The notes beneath the pieces were generated by a model. That model saw nothing but the letters and a program-made list of their open reading frames with translations, did no database searches and was not told where the DNA came from. Of a stretch of 64,000 nt of DNA, positions 26,364 to 35,272 are shown one piece after another. Source of the DNA: Ectothiorhodospira mobilis (lineage in GTDB: Bacteria > Pseudomonadota > Gammaproteobacteria > Ectothiorhodospirales > Ectothiorhodospiraceae). The translations under genes and the position numbers were made by a program. How positions within the stretch are numbered: the first letter of the stretch is position 1; every line of letters starts with the position of its first letter. The stretch lies in assembly GCF_900114895.1 (NCBI RefSeq), contig NZ_FOUO01000004.1, forward strand, positions 62,001 to 126,000, read 5' to 3'.

Positions 26364-27518
26364 ATGTGCAGCCAACCGGCGCTCGTGATCGACGATACCA
26401 CCCTGCGCGACGGTGAACAGTCCGCCGGGGTGGCCTTCAGCAACGTGGAGCGCGCCGCCATCGCCCGCGGCCTGGATGGCCTGGGGGTGCCGGAACTGGA
26501 GGTGGGCATCCCCGCCATGGGGCCCGAAGAACGGGAATCCATCCGCATGATCGCCGCCCTGGGCCTGCGGGCGCGGTTGCTGGTGTGGGCCCGCATGCGC
26601 GGGGATGACCTGGCCGCCTGCCGCGACCTGGGGGTCTGGATGGTGGATCTCTCCATCCCCGTGTCGGATCAGCAGATCGGCCGCAAGCTGGGCCGGGACC
26701 GGGGCTGGGTGCTGGCCTGCATCCGCCGCCACGTGGCCGAGGCCCGGGCCCTGGGGCTGGAGGTGGGGGTGGGCGGGGAGGATGCCTCCCGCGCCGATCC
26801 CGATTTCCTCTGCCAGGTGCTGGAGACGGCCCAGGCCGCCGGGGCGCGGCGCTTCCGCTTCGCCGACACCGTGGGGATCCTGGAGCCCTTCGGGGTCCTG
26901 GAACGCTTCCGCCGCCTGGCCGCCGCCTCGGACCTGGAACTGGAGATGCACGCCCACGATGACCTGGGCCTGGCCACGGCCAACACCCTGGCGGCGGCCC
27001 TGGGGGGCGCCACCCATGCCAATACCACGGTGAACGGCATCGGCGAGCGGGCGGGCAACGCGGCCCTGGAGGAAGTGGTCCTGGCCCTGGCCCAGCTCCA
27101 CGGCATCGACACCGGGGTGGATCTGAAGGCCTTCCCCGCCCTGTCCCGCCTGGTGGAGACCGCCTCCGGGCGCCCCGTGCACTGGCAGAAGAGCCTGGTG
27201 GGGGAGGGGGTGTTCACCCACGAGGCGGGCATCCATGTGGACGGGTTGATGAAGGACCCGGCCAACTACCAGGGGGTGGATCCGGCCCTGCTGGGGCGGG
27301 AACACCGCCTGGTGCTGGGCAAGCACTCCGGCAGCGGCGCCGTCATCCAGGCCTACGCCCGCCTGGGCATCCCCCTGGATCGGGAGCGGGCCCTGCTGCT
27401 GCTTTCCCGGGTGCGCCGCCACGCCTGCGCCCACAAGCGTGCCCCCACGCCCTCGGAACTGATGTCCTGGTACCGGGCCCTGGAGGCCCCCGTCGCCCCC
27501 ACCGTGGCCTGTTCCTGA
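26364..27518 (+). CDS. nifV: Homocitrate synthase NifV
   Basis: NifV condenses acetyl-CoA with 2-oxoglutarate to make homocitrate, the organic ligand of FeMo-co. The DRE-TIM metallolyase signature is DDTTLRDGEQSAGVAFS (residues 10-26), and the second signature lies around LEMHAHDDLGLATANTLAA and NTTVNGIGERAGNA. Length is 384 residues, normal for NifV and shorter than LeuA because the regulatory domain is absent. It is the first gene after its own NifA/sigma-54 promoter. Confidence 0.96.
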   Translation: MCSQPALVIDDTTLRDGEQSAGVAFSNVERAAIARGLDGLGVPELEVGIPAMGPEERESIRMIAALGLRARLLVWARMRGDDLAACRDLGVWMVDLSIPVSDQQIGRKLGRDRGWVLACIRRHVAEARALGLEVGVGGEDASRADPDFLCQVLETAQAAGARRFRFADTVGILEPFGVLERFRRLAAASDLELEMHAHDDLGLATANTLAAALGGATHANTTVNGIGERAGNAALEEVVLALAQLHGIDTGVDLKAFPALSRLVETASGRPVHWQKSLVGEGVFTHEAGIHVDGLMKDPANYQGVDPALLGREHRLVLGKHSGSGAVIQAYARLGIPLDRERALLLLSRVRRHACAHKRAPTPSELMSWYRALEAPVAPTVACS

Positions 27519-27549
27519 AGGCTTGTCCCATCCCCGAGGAGGACCCCGC

Positions 27550-27894
27550 ATGCACACCGCCCTGCACGATGAACTCCGCGCCCTGGAATCCGCCGAGGAC
27601 TTCCTGGGGCATTTCGCCATCCCCTACGACCCCGATGTGGTCGGGGTCCACCGCTTGCATATCCTGCAGCGCTTCCACGACTACCTGAACGCCGCCACCT
27701 TCCCGCAAGGGGACCTGCAGGTGCAGCGGGACCATGGCCGGGCCCTGCTGCTGCGGGCCTACACGGACTTCGTCCATTCCGACGCCCGCACGGAACAGGT
27801 ATTCGCGGTCTTCCGCCGGTCCCCGCCGGGGGTCACCCGCATCCCCCTGGAGCAGGCCTTTGTGCATCGGGGGCCGGGTCATGGCGATGCCTGA
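27550..27894 (+). CDS. nifW: Nitrogenase-stabilising/protective protein NifW
   Basis: This 114-residue protein shows the NifW pattern LESAEDFLGHFAIPYDPDVV and VHRLHILQRFHDYLN. NifW associates with the MoFe protein and protects it from oxygen damage. A GAGGAGG ribosome site precedes ATG 27550. Its 3' end overlaps the nifZ start by 14 bp. Confidence 0.93.
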   Translation: MHTALHDELRALESAEDFLGHFAIPYDPDVVGVHRLHILQRFHDYLNAATFPQGDLQVQRDHGRALLLRAYTDFVHSDARTEQVFAVFRRSPPGVTRIPLEQAFVHRGPGHGDA

Positions 27895-28351
27895 GCCGGG
27901 GATGGACGAGGGATATGACTACGGCACCCGGGTGCGGGTGGTCCGCAGCCTGCGCAATGACGGCACCTACCCGGGGCTGGACCGGGGGGATCTGCTGGTG
28001 CGGCGCGGGGCCGTGGGGGTGGTCATCGGCCGCGGCACCTTCCTGCAGGATCAGGTGATCTACAGCGTGCACTTTTTGGACGTGGACCGTGTGGTGGGTT
28101 GCCGGGACAGGGAACTCATCCCCGCCGATGCCCCCTGGGTGCCCAGCCGCTTCGAGCCCAGGGACCGGGTGCACCCCCGCATCCCCCTGGGCATCCGCGG
28201 AGAGGTGGTGGCCCCCGCCGGGACCCCGGGGGAGGTGCTGCAGGTGCTGCGGGATGCCCCCGGCGGGGTGGCCTATCACGTGGATTTTCACGGGCGGATC
28301 CTGGAGGTGCCGGAGACGGCCCTGGCCGCCCCGGAAGAAGAGGAGACATGA
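27881..28351 (+). CDS. nifZ: Nitrogenase maturation protein NifZ
   Basis: NifZ helps form the second P-cluster of the MoFe protein. The 156-residue product has two NifZ-type beta domains: YGTRVRVVRSLRNDGTYPG with LVRRGAVGVVIGRGTFLQ, then RVHPRIPLGIRGEVVAP. ATG 27881 lies within nifW; ATG 27887 or 27902 are alternatives. Its stop overlaps the nifM start in an ATGA arrangement. Confidence 0.92.
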   Translation: MAMPEPGMDEGYDYGTRVRVVRSLRNDGTYPGLDRGDLLVRRGAVGVVIGRGTFLQDQVIYSVHFLDVDRVVGCRDRELIPADAPWVPSRFEPRDRVHPRIPLGIRGEVVAPAGTPGEVLQVLRDAPGGVAYHVDFHGRILEVPETALAAPEEEET

Positions 28352-29208
28352 GGATGAACATGCAATCCCCGGCGCAGGATCCGGATCTGACCTACCTGCG
28401 CCTGCGCACGGCCCTGGAGTGCTTTCAAAAACCCTGGGGGGATCTGGACGAGGGCCAGCGGGAGACGGTGCGGACCCGGGCCCATCGTGCCCGGGCCATC
28501 GGCGCCCGGGTCCTGGCCTCGCCCCAGGCCTTTGGCGTGCACGTGCCGGAAGAGACCCTGGACCACGCCCTGGCGGAGATCCGGGGGCGCTATCCCGACG
28601 CGGCGGCCTTCCTGCGGGACCTGCACGCCCAGGGCTTCGATGAGCCGGCCTTTCGCCGTGCCCTGGAGCGGGACCTGCGCCTGGAGGCGGTGCTGGACCG
28701 GGTGGCCCACCGCGCCGACCCCGTGACCGAGGTGGAGGTGGAACTCTTCTACCATCTGCACCTGGAGCGTTTCCACCGCCCCGAGACCCGCGGCGTGCGT
28801 CAGATCCTGGTGACCGTGAATCCCGACTTCCCGGAGAACACCCCCAAGGCCGCGCGTCGTCGCCTTACCCGCATGGTCCGGGCGCTGCGCCGGGGCGAGG
28901 CCCGCTTCGAGGACCTGGCGGCACGCCATTCCGAGTGTCCCAGCGCCCTCCATGGCGGTCTGCTGGGGCGCGTCCCCCGGGGGACCCTCTTCCCCGAGCT
29001 GGAGCGGGCCCTGTTTACCCTGCAGCCGGGGGAGATCAGCCCGGTCCTGGAGACGGAGGTGGGGCTGCACCTGCTGCGTTGCGACGAGGTGATCCCGGCG
29101 GGGACGGTGCCTTTGGATCAGGTGCGGGGGCGCATCCGCACCCAACTGGAGAAACGCCGCCGCAAGGCCTGCCAGCGGGCCTGGCTGGAGGCCCTGATGG
29201 CCTCCTGA
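28348..29208 (+). CDS. nifM: Nitrogenase iron-protein maturation factor NifM (parvulin-type PPIase)
   Basis: NifM is required for an active Fe protein (NifH) and is a parvulin-like peptidyl-prolyl isomerase. The N-terminal helical region (LTYLRLRTALECFQKPW) is NifM-specific; the parvulin domain spans about residues 145-260, with RGVRQILVTV, AARHSECPSALHGGLLGRVPRG and HLLRCDEVIP. Length is 286 residues. It is translationally coupled to nifZ and ends the operon. nifH itself is not in this window. Confidence 0.92.
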   Translation: MRMNMQSPAQDPDLTYLRLRTALECFQKPWGDLDEGQRETVRTRAHRARAIGARVLASPQAFGVHVPEETLDHALAEIRGRYPDAAAFLRDLHAQGFDEPAFRRALERDLRLEAVLDRVAHRADPVTEVEVELFYHLHLERFHRPETRGVRQILVTVNPDFPENTPKAARRRLTRMVRALRRGEARFEDLAARHSECPSALHGGLLGRVPRGTLFPELERALFTLQPGEISPVLETEVGLHLLRCDEVIPAGTVPLDQVRGRIRTQLEKRRRKACQRAWLEALMAS

Positions 29209-29226
29209 AGGCGCGGGGGTGGGCCG

Positions 29227-29928
29227 TTAGCCGGCGGGGGCCGGTTCCGGACCGTAGGGGCCGCTGCGCACCCGGTCGTGGACCTCCATGCGGTAATGCA
29301 CGAAGGCCTCGGGATCCTCGAACCGCAGGAAGGGATTGCCCTGGATCTGCTGTTCCAGGGTGGTGGAGGGTTCCACGCCGTAGTCATGGCCGGGGTGGAT
29401 GCGGGTGCGGGACGGGAGGGTGTCCTTCAGCCGTTGCAGGCTGGCGTACAGGGCCCGCGGGTCGCCGCCGGGGAGATCGCAGCGGCCGCAGCCGTAGACG
29501 AACAGGGTGTCCCCGGTGATCAGGTCGTCCCCCACGAGATAGCAGGCACCGCCCGGGTTATGCCCCGGGGTGTGCAGCACGTGGATGGGGGTGCCGCCCA
29601 GGTGGAAGGTATCCCCGTCGCGGTGCAGGATGGCGTCGCCGGGGGCATGTCCCCAGGCCTCGGCCTCCGCCGCCGTAAGATGCACCCGCAGCTGGGCCCG
29701 GGCCCGCAGGGGTTCCAGGGCATTGATGTGGTCCGTGTGGCTGTGGGTGAGCAGGATGTCGGTGAGGGTGAGCCCGTTGCGGCCGACGCAGTCCATGATG
29801 GCGTCGGCATCCCAGGCCGGGTCCACCACGGCGGCATGGTGCGTGGTCCGGTCCTCGAGGACATACACCAGGTTGTCCATGGGACCGAGTCGCAGGGTGT
29901 GGATGCGGTGGCCGGGGGTATCGGGCAT
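29227..29928 (-). CDS. Metallo-beta-lactamase-fold hydrolase, glyoxalase II / persulfide dioxygenase-like
   Basis: This 233-residue enzyme has the metal-binding motif THSHTDH (residues 61-67), then HTPGHNPGG, GDTLFVYGCGRCD and the late PGHDYG. These place it among hydroxyacylglutathione hydrolases and ETHE1-like persulfide dioxygenases. The GCGRCD...PGHDYG pattern is intermediate between the two groups. The adjacent same-strand DUF2892 gene would suit a sulfur role because DUF2892 domains occur with rhodaneses. Substrate assignment is therefore open. Confidence 0.8.
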   Translation of the reverse strand: MPDTPGHRIHTLRLGPMDNLVYVLEDRTTHHAAVVDPAWDADAIMDCVGRNGLTLTDILLTHSHTDHINALEPLRARAQLRVHLTAAEAEAWGHAPGDAILHRDGDTFHLGGTPIHVLHTPGHNPGGACYLVGDDLITGDTLFVYGCGRCDLPGGDPRALYASLQRLKDTLPSRTRIHPGHDYGVEPSTTLEQQIQGNPFLRFEDPEAFVHYRMEVHDRVRSGPYGPEPAPAG

Positions 29929-29959
29929 GGGGACTCCGGCAGGCGTGGGGGATGAGAAG

Positions 29960-29997
29960 ACACGGGGCGATCCCGCCGAAGCGGGGCCGCCCCGTGT
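29960..29997 (-). terminator. Strong stem-loop between the DUF2892 gene and the MBL hydrolase gene
   Basis: ACACGGGGCG (29960-29969) pairs perfectly with CGCCCCGTGT (29988-29997), and inside it CCCGC-CGAA-GCGGG forms a continuing 5-bp stem. On the minus strand it follows the DUF2892 stop by 9 bp and is trailed by CTTCTC, a weak U-tract. It is a likely intrinsic or semi-intrinsic terminator for gltA-DUF2892 transcripts. Confidence 0.7.
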
Positions 29998-30006
29998 TGC
30001 GCCGGC

Positions 30007-30216
30007 TCAGTTGAAGGCCTGGCCGGGTTTGAAGCCGAACTTCTTCAGTATGATGGCCGCGGGGCAGAAGCCCGTGAAGGCCGACTGGATCAGGTTCACC
30101 CCAACAAAGGCGGTGAGCCACAGCCACAGGGGGCTGGCCAGGGACAGCAGCAGGCTCAGCAGGATCATGCTGCCGGCGACCACCAGGACCGCGCGGTCGA
30201 TGCTCATGTTGTTCAT
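30007..30216 (-). CDS. Small DUF2892 membrane protein (YgaP transmembrane-domain-like)
   Basis: This 69-residue protein has two hydrophobic helices (about residues 9-27 and 31-47), then GFCPAAIILKKFGFK, the DUF2892 signature. Such domains form the membrane part of YgaP-type rhodaneses and also occur alone. AGGAGAAGGAG gives a strong ribosome site. It lies 50 bp after gltA on the same strand. Function is unknown. Confidence 0.85.
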   Translation of the reverse strand: MNNMSIDRAVLVVAGSMILLSLLLSLASPLWLWLTAFVGVNLIQSAFTGFCPAAIILKKFGFKPGQAFN

Positions 30217-30266
30217 GCTCCTTCTCCTCTCCTTGAAGTTTCGGTAAGGCCAATATAGTCCTGGGT

Positions 30267-31565
30267 TCAGCGCTTCTCAATGGGCACGTAGTCCCTGGGC
30301 GCGGCTCCGGTGTAGAGCTGGCGCGGGCGGCCGATGCGGGATTCGGGGTCTTGCATCATCTCGCACCAGTGGGCGTTCCAGCCGACGATGCGAGCCAGGG
30401 CGAAGATGGCGGTGAACATGTTCAGCGGGATGCCCATGGCCCGCAGGATCAGCCCCGAGTAGAAGTCCACATTGGGGTAGAGCTTGCGTTCCTTGAAGTA
30501 GTCGTCCTCCATGGCGATGCGCTCCAGTTCCATGGCCACCTCGAACATGGGTTGGTTCTCCGCCCCCATCTGCCGCAGCAGCTCGTGGCACATCTTGCGG
30601 ATGATCTTGGCGCGGGGGTCGTAGTTCTTGTAGACGCGGTGGCCAAAGCCCATGAGCCGGAAGGGGTCATCCTTGTCCTTGGCGCGGTCGACGAAGTGCT
30701 CCACCTTCTGCCCGCTCTCGACGATGTCCTCCAGCATGCGCACCACCTTCTCGTTGGCGCCGCCGTGCAGCGGCCCCCACAGGGAGGCGATACCGGCGGA
30801 GACGGCGGCGAAGGGGTTGGCCTCGGAACTGCCGGAGAGGCGCACCGTGGAGGTGGAGGCATTCTGCTCGTGGTCCGCGTGCAGGATCAGGATCAGGTCC
30901 AGGGCCTTGGCGAAGATGGGGTTGGGTTCGTAGCGCTCGGTGGGCACGCCGAACATCATGCGCAGGAAGTTCTCGCTGTAGCCCAGCTCGTTGTCCGGAT
31001 ACAGGAAGGGCTGGCCGATGGCGTACTTGTAGGACCAGGCAGCGATGGTGGGCATCTTGGAGATCATGCGGTGGGCCGCGATCTCACGGTGATGGGGGTT
31101 GTGCACATCGGTGCTGTCGTGGAAGAAGGCCGACAGGGCCCCGAAGACCCCCACCATGATGGCCATGGGATGGGCGTCGTGGCGGAAGCCGTCATAGAAG
31201 CGGCGGATGGCCTGATGGGGCATGGAGTGCTTCTGGATGATGCGGGTGAAGGTCTCCAACTCCGTGGCCGTGGGCAGCTCGCCGTAGAGCAGCAGGTAGC
31301 AGGTCTCCAGATAGGTGCTGTGTTCCGCCAGCTGCTCGATGGGGTAGCCGCGGTACATCAGGATGCCCTTCTCCCCGTCGATGAAGGTGATGTCGCTGCG
31401 GCAGCTGGCGGTGGACATGAAGCCGGGATCGTAGGTGAAGTAGCCCAGCTCCCTGGACAGGGGGCGGATGTCCACCGTGGCCGGCCCCAGGGTCCCCTCG
31501 AGGACGGGCAGTTCCACCTGTTTGCCGGTGGCGTTGTCGATGACCGTGACGGTACGGGATGTCAT
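30267..31565 (-). CDS. gltA: Citrate synthase (type II, GltA)
   Basis: This enzyme condenses oxaloacetate with acetyl-CoA at the entry of the TCA cycle. The 432-residue product has the type II N-terminal domain and the catalytic segments [10 protein letters not shown] (His), [15 protein letters not shown] (His) and [10 protein letters not shown] (Asp). A GAGGAA ribosome site precedes the ATG at 31565. Length and N-terminal domain indicate the hexameric NADH-sensitive gammaproteobacterial type, though sensitivity cannot be read from sequence. Confidence 0.97.
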   Translation of the reverse strand: MTSRTVTVIDNATGKQVELPVLEGTLGPATVDIRPLSRELGYFTYDPGFMSTASCRSDITFIDGEKGILMYRGYPIEQLAEHSTYLETCYLLLYGELPTATELETFTRIIQKHSMPHQAIRRFYDGFRHDAHPMAIMVGVFGALSAFFHDSTDVHNPHHREIAAHRMISKMPTIAAWSYKYAIGQPFLYPDNELGYSENFLRMMFGVPTERYEPNPIFAKALDLILILHADHEQNASTSTVRLSGSSEANPFAAVSAGIASLWGPLHGGANEKVVRMLEDIVESGQKVEHFVDRAKDKDDPFRLMGFGHRVYKNYDPRAKIIRKMCHELLRQMGAENQPMFEVAMELERIAMEDDYFKERKLYPNVDFYSGLILRAMGIPLNMFTAIFALARIVGWNAHWCEMMQDPESRIGRPRQLYTGAAPRDYVPIEKR

Positions 31566-31865
31566 GGGGAATTCCTCGTCATCCGTTGTGCTGAAAAAGG
31601 GGTCGTCCCGGGGCGGTGTACGTATCCGCCATGTCCGATGCGCCCACGCCGGGAACCGGACTGCACTGTATTGCGTTGCAGCACCCGGCGTCCATGTTCC
31701 TGGCCCGCAAAGGCTGCCTTCCTCGGGGTTTCGACGGGGCCGGCGGGCATGAATCCGACCATTATGCCAGAGAATATCCCGAGGGGGATCGCCTGGCCGG
31801 CGTTTGACAGGGGGAGGGGGGCGGCCTAATTTCGCAGTACCAGGATCAACAATTGAGGTGGTGTG
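31566..31865. other. Divergent gltA-bfd intergenic region
   Basis: The 300-bp gap contains the bfd promoter listed below. On the minus strand it also contains an extended -10 element TGG-CATAAT (complement of 31761-31769) that could serve gltA about 195 bp upstream. No small ORF with a ribosome site, RNA gene or clear operator is seen in the rest. Confidence 0.4.
31804..31832 (+). promoter_or_regulatory. Sigma-70-type promoter of bfd
   Basis: TTGACA (31804-31809) and TAATTT (31827-31832) are separated by exactly 17 bp. The -35 is a perfect consensus. Transcription would start near 31839, about 27 bp before the bfd ATG. Confidence 0.75.
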
Positions 31866-32087
31866 ATGTACGTTTGCCTGTGCCGGCAGGTGACCGACCG
31901 GGCCATCCGCCGTGCCATCGCCGAGGGGGCGGACAGCCTGGAGGCCCTGCAGGCGCAACTGGGGGTGTGCCTCGAGTGCGGGCGTTGCACCGCCCAGGTG
32001 GAGGCCCTTCTTCAGGAGGCACGGGAGCAGCGGCGACCGGAAGGGCAAGGGGAGGGGATGTCGATCCCTGCCAGTCCCCCGCGCTGA
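31866..32087 (+). CDS. bfd: Bacterioferritin-associated ferredoxin
   Basis: Bfd binds a [2Fe-2S] cluster and reduces stored ferric iron in bacterioferritin to release it. The BFD-like domain begins [18 protein letters not shown] with CxC, and the second pair is in GVCLECGRC (CxxCxxC overall). The ATG at 31866 is preferred over the adjacent GTG at 31863; GAGG precedes both. It lies 114 bp before bfr, its functional partner. The C-terminal 20 residues are unconserved. Confidence 0.92.
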   Translation: MYVCLCRQVTDRAIRRAIAEGADSLEALQAQLGVCLECGRCTAQVEALLQEAREQRRPEGQGEGMSIPASPPR

Positions 32088-32122
32088 ATCCCTCCCGAGG
32101 GTGGCATTTTTCCGGATTTGAT

Positions 32123-32137
32123 TTAGACTCGATCTAA
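32123..32137. promoter_or_regulatory. Inverted repeat upstream of bacterioferritin, candidate iron-response operator
   Basis: TTAGA-CTCGA-TCTAA is a perfect 5-bp inverted repeat 65 bp before the bfr ATG, in an AT-rich block. It resembles Irr-box (ICE) sites of the TTTAGAA/TTCTAAA type more than a Fur box. No irr, fur or rirA gene lies in this window, so the regulator is unknown. Confidence 0.45.
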
Positions 32138-32201
32138 GTCAGATCCGGGGCCGGATCGATCCGGCCCATGGGAAACGCCCACGCAGCGGGAGGGAGAGAT
32201 C

Positions 32202-32696
32202 ATGAAAGGCGACCATCAGATCATCGAACACCTGAATCAGGCCCTCAAGGGGGAGCTGACTGCCATCAACCAGTACTTCCTGCATGCCCGTATGTTCAAG
32301 AACTGGGGGCTGAGCCGGCTGGATGCCTACGAGTACCGGGAGTCCATCGACGAGATGAAGCATGCCGACCGGCTCATCGAACGCATCCTGTTCCTGGAGG
32401 GACTGCCCAATCTGCAGGACCTGGGCAAGCTCTACATCGGCGAGCATGCCCGGGAATGCCTGGAATGCGACCTGAAGCTGGAGCTGGAGGGCCACGCCGT
32501 GTACAAGCGCGGCATCGCCCACGCCCACGAGGTGGGGGATCACGTCACCCGGGACCTGCTCACGGAGATCATCACCGAGGAGGAGGGGCATATCGACTGG
32601 ATCGAGACCCAGCTGGAGCTCATGGACCGCATCGGCGTGGCCCGCTGGGAGCAGACCATGATGGGGGACCCCACGGCCCCGGAGGCGGAGGCCTGA
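32202..32696 (+). CDS. bfr: Bacterioferritin
   Basis: Bacterioferritin is a heme-containing 24-mer iron store. All ferroxidase residues are at canonical positions: Glu18, Glu51, His54, Glu94, Glu127 and His130. Met52, the heme axial ligand, is present, so this is a heme-binding Bfr and not a ferritin. Length is 164 residues. A GAGGGAGAG ribosome site precedes the ATG. It follows bfd and probably shares iron-responsive control. Confidence 0.97.
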   Translation: MKGDHQIIEHLNQALKGELTAINQYFLHARMFKNWGLSRLDAYEYRESIDEMKHADRLIERILFLEGLPNLQDLGKLYIGEHARECLECDLKLELEGHAVYKRGIAHAHEVGDHVTRDLLTEIITEEEGHIDWIETQLELMDRIGVARWEQTMMGDPTAPEAEA

Positions 32697-32810
32697 TCCC
32701 GGGTCCGGGTTCCGGGGCCGCGCTTTGGGGATGCCTTTCGGGGGGGCGGGGAAGTGGGCTATCCTATGCCCCCGCCGCGGTGCCATCGTGGGCCATCGCG
32801 GGCGGGATAT

Positions 32811-32887
32811 GCCCCGGTAGCTCAGCTGGATAGAGCATCCCCCTCCTAAGGGGAAGGTCGCAGGTTCGAATCCTGCCCGGGGCGCCA
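32811..32887 (+). tRNA. tRNA-Arg (anticodon CCT)
   Basis: The 77-nt cloverleaf is complete. The acceptor stem GCCCCGG pairs with CCGGGGC, followed by G and an encoded CCA. The D-arm is GCTC/GAGC, the anticodon stem TCCCC/GGGGA with loop CTCCTAA (anticodon CCT), and the T-arm GCAGG-TTCGAAT-CCTGC. It reads AGG arginine codons, rare in this GC-rich genome. Confidence 0.97.
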
Positions 32888-32939
32888 GTTCTCCGACAGG
32901 GCCCGGGGCGGCCCGGAACCGGCAAGGCGAGGGATCCCC

Positions 32940-34220
32940 ATGAACGAGAAGATCGGTGTCATCGGCCTCGGGTACGTGGGCCTGCCCGTGGCCCTGGCCT
33001 TTGCGCGGCGCGCTCCGGGCACCGTTGGATTCGACATCAGTCCGCGCCGCATCCGCACCCTGCGGGACGGCCACGATTACACCGGGGAGGTGACGTCCCA
33101 GGAGTTGCGGGAGGCGGATCTGCACCTCACCGACGACCCGGGGGATCTGTCCGGCTGCACCTTCCTCGTGGTCACCGTGCCCACCCCCATCGACGAGAAC
33201 CGTCAGCCGGACCTGGGCCCCCTGGTCCGTGCCTGCGAGACCGTGGGCCGGGTGCTGGCAAAGGGGGCGGTGGTGGTCTTCGAGTCTACGGTCTATCCCG
33301 GGGTCACCCAGGAGGTGTGCGGACCCACCCTGGCCCGGGCCTCCGGGCTGCGCCAGGGGGTAGACTTCAAACTGGGCTATTCCCCCGAACGCATCAATCC
33401 CGGCGACCGGGAACACACCCTGGAACGCATCGTCAAGGTGGTGGCCGGTGAGGACGCGGCCACCCTGGAGCGGGTGGCCGCCGCCTACGGGGCCATCGTC
33501 GAGGCCGGTGTGCACCGGGCCCCCAGCATCCAGGTGGCCGAGGCCGCCAAGGTGATCGAGAACACCCAGCGGGACCTGAACATCGCCCTGATGAACGAGC
33601 TGGCCCTGATCTTCGACCGCCTGGGCATCCGCACCCGGGACGTATTGGAGGCCGCCGGCACCAAGTGGAACTTCCTGCCCTTTCGTCCTGGCCTTGTGGG
33701 CGGGCACTGCATCGGCGTGGACCCCTATTACCTCACCGCCAAGGCCAAGGCGGTGGGCTACTATCCCCAGGTGATCCTGGCGGGGCGGCGCATCAACGAC
33801 GGCATGGGGGCCTACGTGGCCCAGCGCCTGGTGAAGCTGCTCATCGAACAGGACCGGCCCGTCAAGCGCGGCCGCGTGGGGGTGCTGGGCATCACCTTCA
33901 AGGAGGACGTGCCGGATCTGCGCAACTCCCGCGTGCCCGACATCCTCCAGGAGCTGCGCCAGTTCGGCATCGAGCCTTTGGTGCACGACCCCCTGGCGGA
34001 CCCGGCAGAGGCCCGCCAGGAGTACGGCCTGGAACTGACCGACCTGGAGGCCTTCACCGACCTGGACGGGCTCATCCTGGCCGTGCCCCACCGGGCCTAC
34101 CTGGACCGGGGTGCCCCGGGGCTGTGCCGGCACCTGGTGGACGGCGGGGTACTGGTGGACGTGAAGTCCGTCCTGTCGCCGCAAGAAGTGCCTGAAAACC
34201 TTCGCCACTGGAGCCTTTGA
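32940..34220 (+). CDS. UDP-sugar dehydrogenase, TviB/WbpO-like (UDP-HexNAc 6-dehydrogenase family)
   Basis: This 426-residue NAD-dependent enzyme oxidises a UDP-hexose(NAc) to the uronate. The NAD motif GVIGLGYVGLP starts at residue 5; the catalytic Cys257 lies in GGHCIGVDPYYL. The sequence follows the TviB/WbpO branch (UDP-GalNAc/GlcNAc dehydrogenases) more closely than UDP-glucose dehydrogenase (Ugd), judged from IENTQRDLNIALMNELA. It heads a three-gene set with a UDP-sugar epimerase and a phosphomannomutase, pointing to acidic capsule, LPS or exopolysaccharide precursors. Confidence 0.92.
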   Translation: MNEKIGVIGLGYVGLPVALAFARRAPGTVGFDISPRRIRTLRDGHDYTGEVTSQELREADLHLTDDPGDLSGCTFLVVTVPTPIDENRQPDLGPLVRACETVGRVLAKGAVVVFESTVYPGVTQEVCGPTLARASGLRQGVDFKLGYSPERINPGDREHTLERIVKVVAGEDAATLERVAAAYGAIVEAGVHRAPSIQVAEAAKVIENTQRDLNIALMNELALIFDRLGIRTRDVLEAAGTKWNFLPFRPGLVGGHCIGVDPYYLTAKAKAVGYYPQVILAGRRINDGMGAYVAQRLVKLLIEQDRPVKRGRVGVLGITFKEDVPDLRNSRVPDILQELRQFGIEPLVHDPLADPAEARQEYGLELTDLEAFTDLDGLILAVPHRAYLDRGAPGLCRHLVDGGVLVDVKSVLSPQEVPENLRHWSL

Positions 34221-34262
34221 AGGCCCCGGAGCGACATCCAACACCACCACCGAGGGGAAGAC

Positions 34263-35270
34263 ATGAAGGTCCTGGTCACCGGCACGGCGGGATTCATCGG
34301 CGCAGCCCTGGCCCTGCGCCTCCTGGAGCGCGGCGATGAGGTGATCGGCGTCGACAACCTCAACGACTACTACGACGTGAACCTCAAGAAGGCGCGTCTG
34401 GAGCGGCTCACGCCCCATCCGGGTTTCACCGATGTGCGCGCCGACATCGCCGACCGCGAGGCCATGGAGGCGGTCTTTGCCCGCCACCGGCCGCAGCGGG
34501 TGGTGAACCTGGCCGCCCAGGCGGGGGTGCGCTACTCCCTGGAGAATCCCCACGCCTACGTGGACACCAACCTGGTGGGCTTTCTCAATATCCTGGAGGG
34601 CTGCCGCCACTTCGGTGTGGAGCACCTGGTCTACGCGTCCTCCAGCTCCGTCTACGGCGCCAACACCCGCCTGCCGTTCACGGTGCACGACAACGTGGAT
34701 CACCCCGTGAGCCTCTACGCCGCCAGCAAGAAGGCCAACGAGCTCATGGCCCATACCTACAGCGCCCTCTATGGCCTGCCCACCGCGGGCCTGCGCTTCT
34801 TCACCGTCTACGGCCCCTGGGGCCGGCCCGACATGGCCCTGTTCCTCTTCACCCGCAACATCCTGGAGGGGCGGCCCATCGACGTCTTCAACTACGGCCA
34901 TCACAAACGGGACTTCACCTTCATCGACGACATCGTCGAGGGGGTGCTGCGTACCCTGGACCAGGTGGCCGAACCCGACCCGGCCTGGTCCGGGGAGCGG
35001 CCGGACGCCGCCACCAGCTTCGCCCCCTACCGCCTGTACAACATCGGCAACCACCGTCCGGTGGAACTCCTGCACTACATCCAGGTGCTGGAGGACTGCC
35101 TGGGGCGCAAGGCGGAGAAGAACCTGCTGCCCCTGCAGCCGGGGGATGTGCCCGACACCTTTGCCGATGTGCAGGACCTGATGGACGACGTGGGCTATGC
35201 CCCCGCCACGCCGGTGGAGGAGGGGGTGGAGCGCTTCGTGCGCTGGTACCGGGATTTCTACGGGGTCTGA
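34263..35270 (+). CDS. UDP-sugar 4-epimerase (UDP-glucuronate epimerase/CapI-like)
   Basis: This extended SDR has the NAD motif TGTAGFIG (residues 6-13), a Ser-rich catalytic stretch YASSSSVYG and YAASKKANE carrying the YxxxK pair. [19 protein letters not shown] and [20 protein letters not shown] match the UDP-glucuronate 4-epimerase (CapI/LspL) group. It has 335 residues, with a GAGGGGAAG ribosome site, 42 bp after the dehydrogenase gene. It would epimerise the uronate made upstream, or the parent sugar. Confidence 0.92.
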   Translation: MKVLVTGTAGFIGAALALRLLERGDEVIGVDNLNDYYDVNLKKARLERLTPHPGFTDVRADIADREAMEAVFARHRPQRVVNLAAQAGVRYSLENPHAYVDTNLVGFLNILEGCRHFGVEHLVYASSSSVYGANTRLPFTVHDNVDHPVSLYAASKKANELMAHTYSALYGLPTAGLRFFTVYGPWGRPDMALFLFTRNILEGRPIDVFNYGHHKRDFTFIDDIVEGVLRTLDQVAEPDPAWSGERPDAATSFAPYRLYNIGNHRPVELLHYIQVLEDCLGRKAEKNLLPLQPGDVPDTFADVQDLMDDVGYAPATPVEEGVERFVRWYRDFYGV

Positions 35271-35272
35271 GC

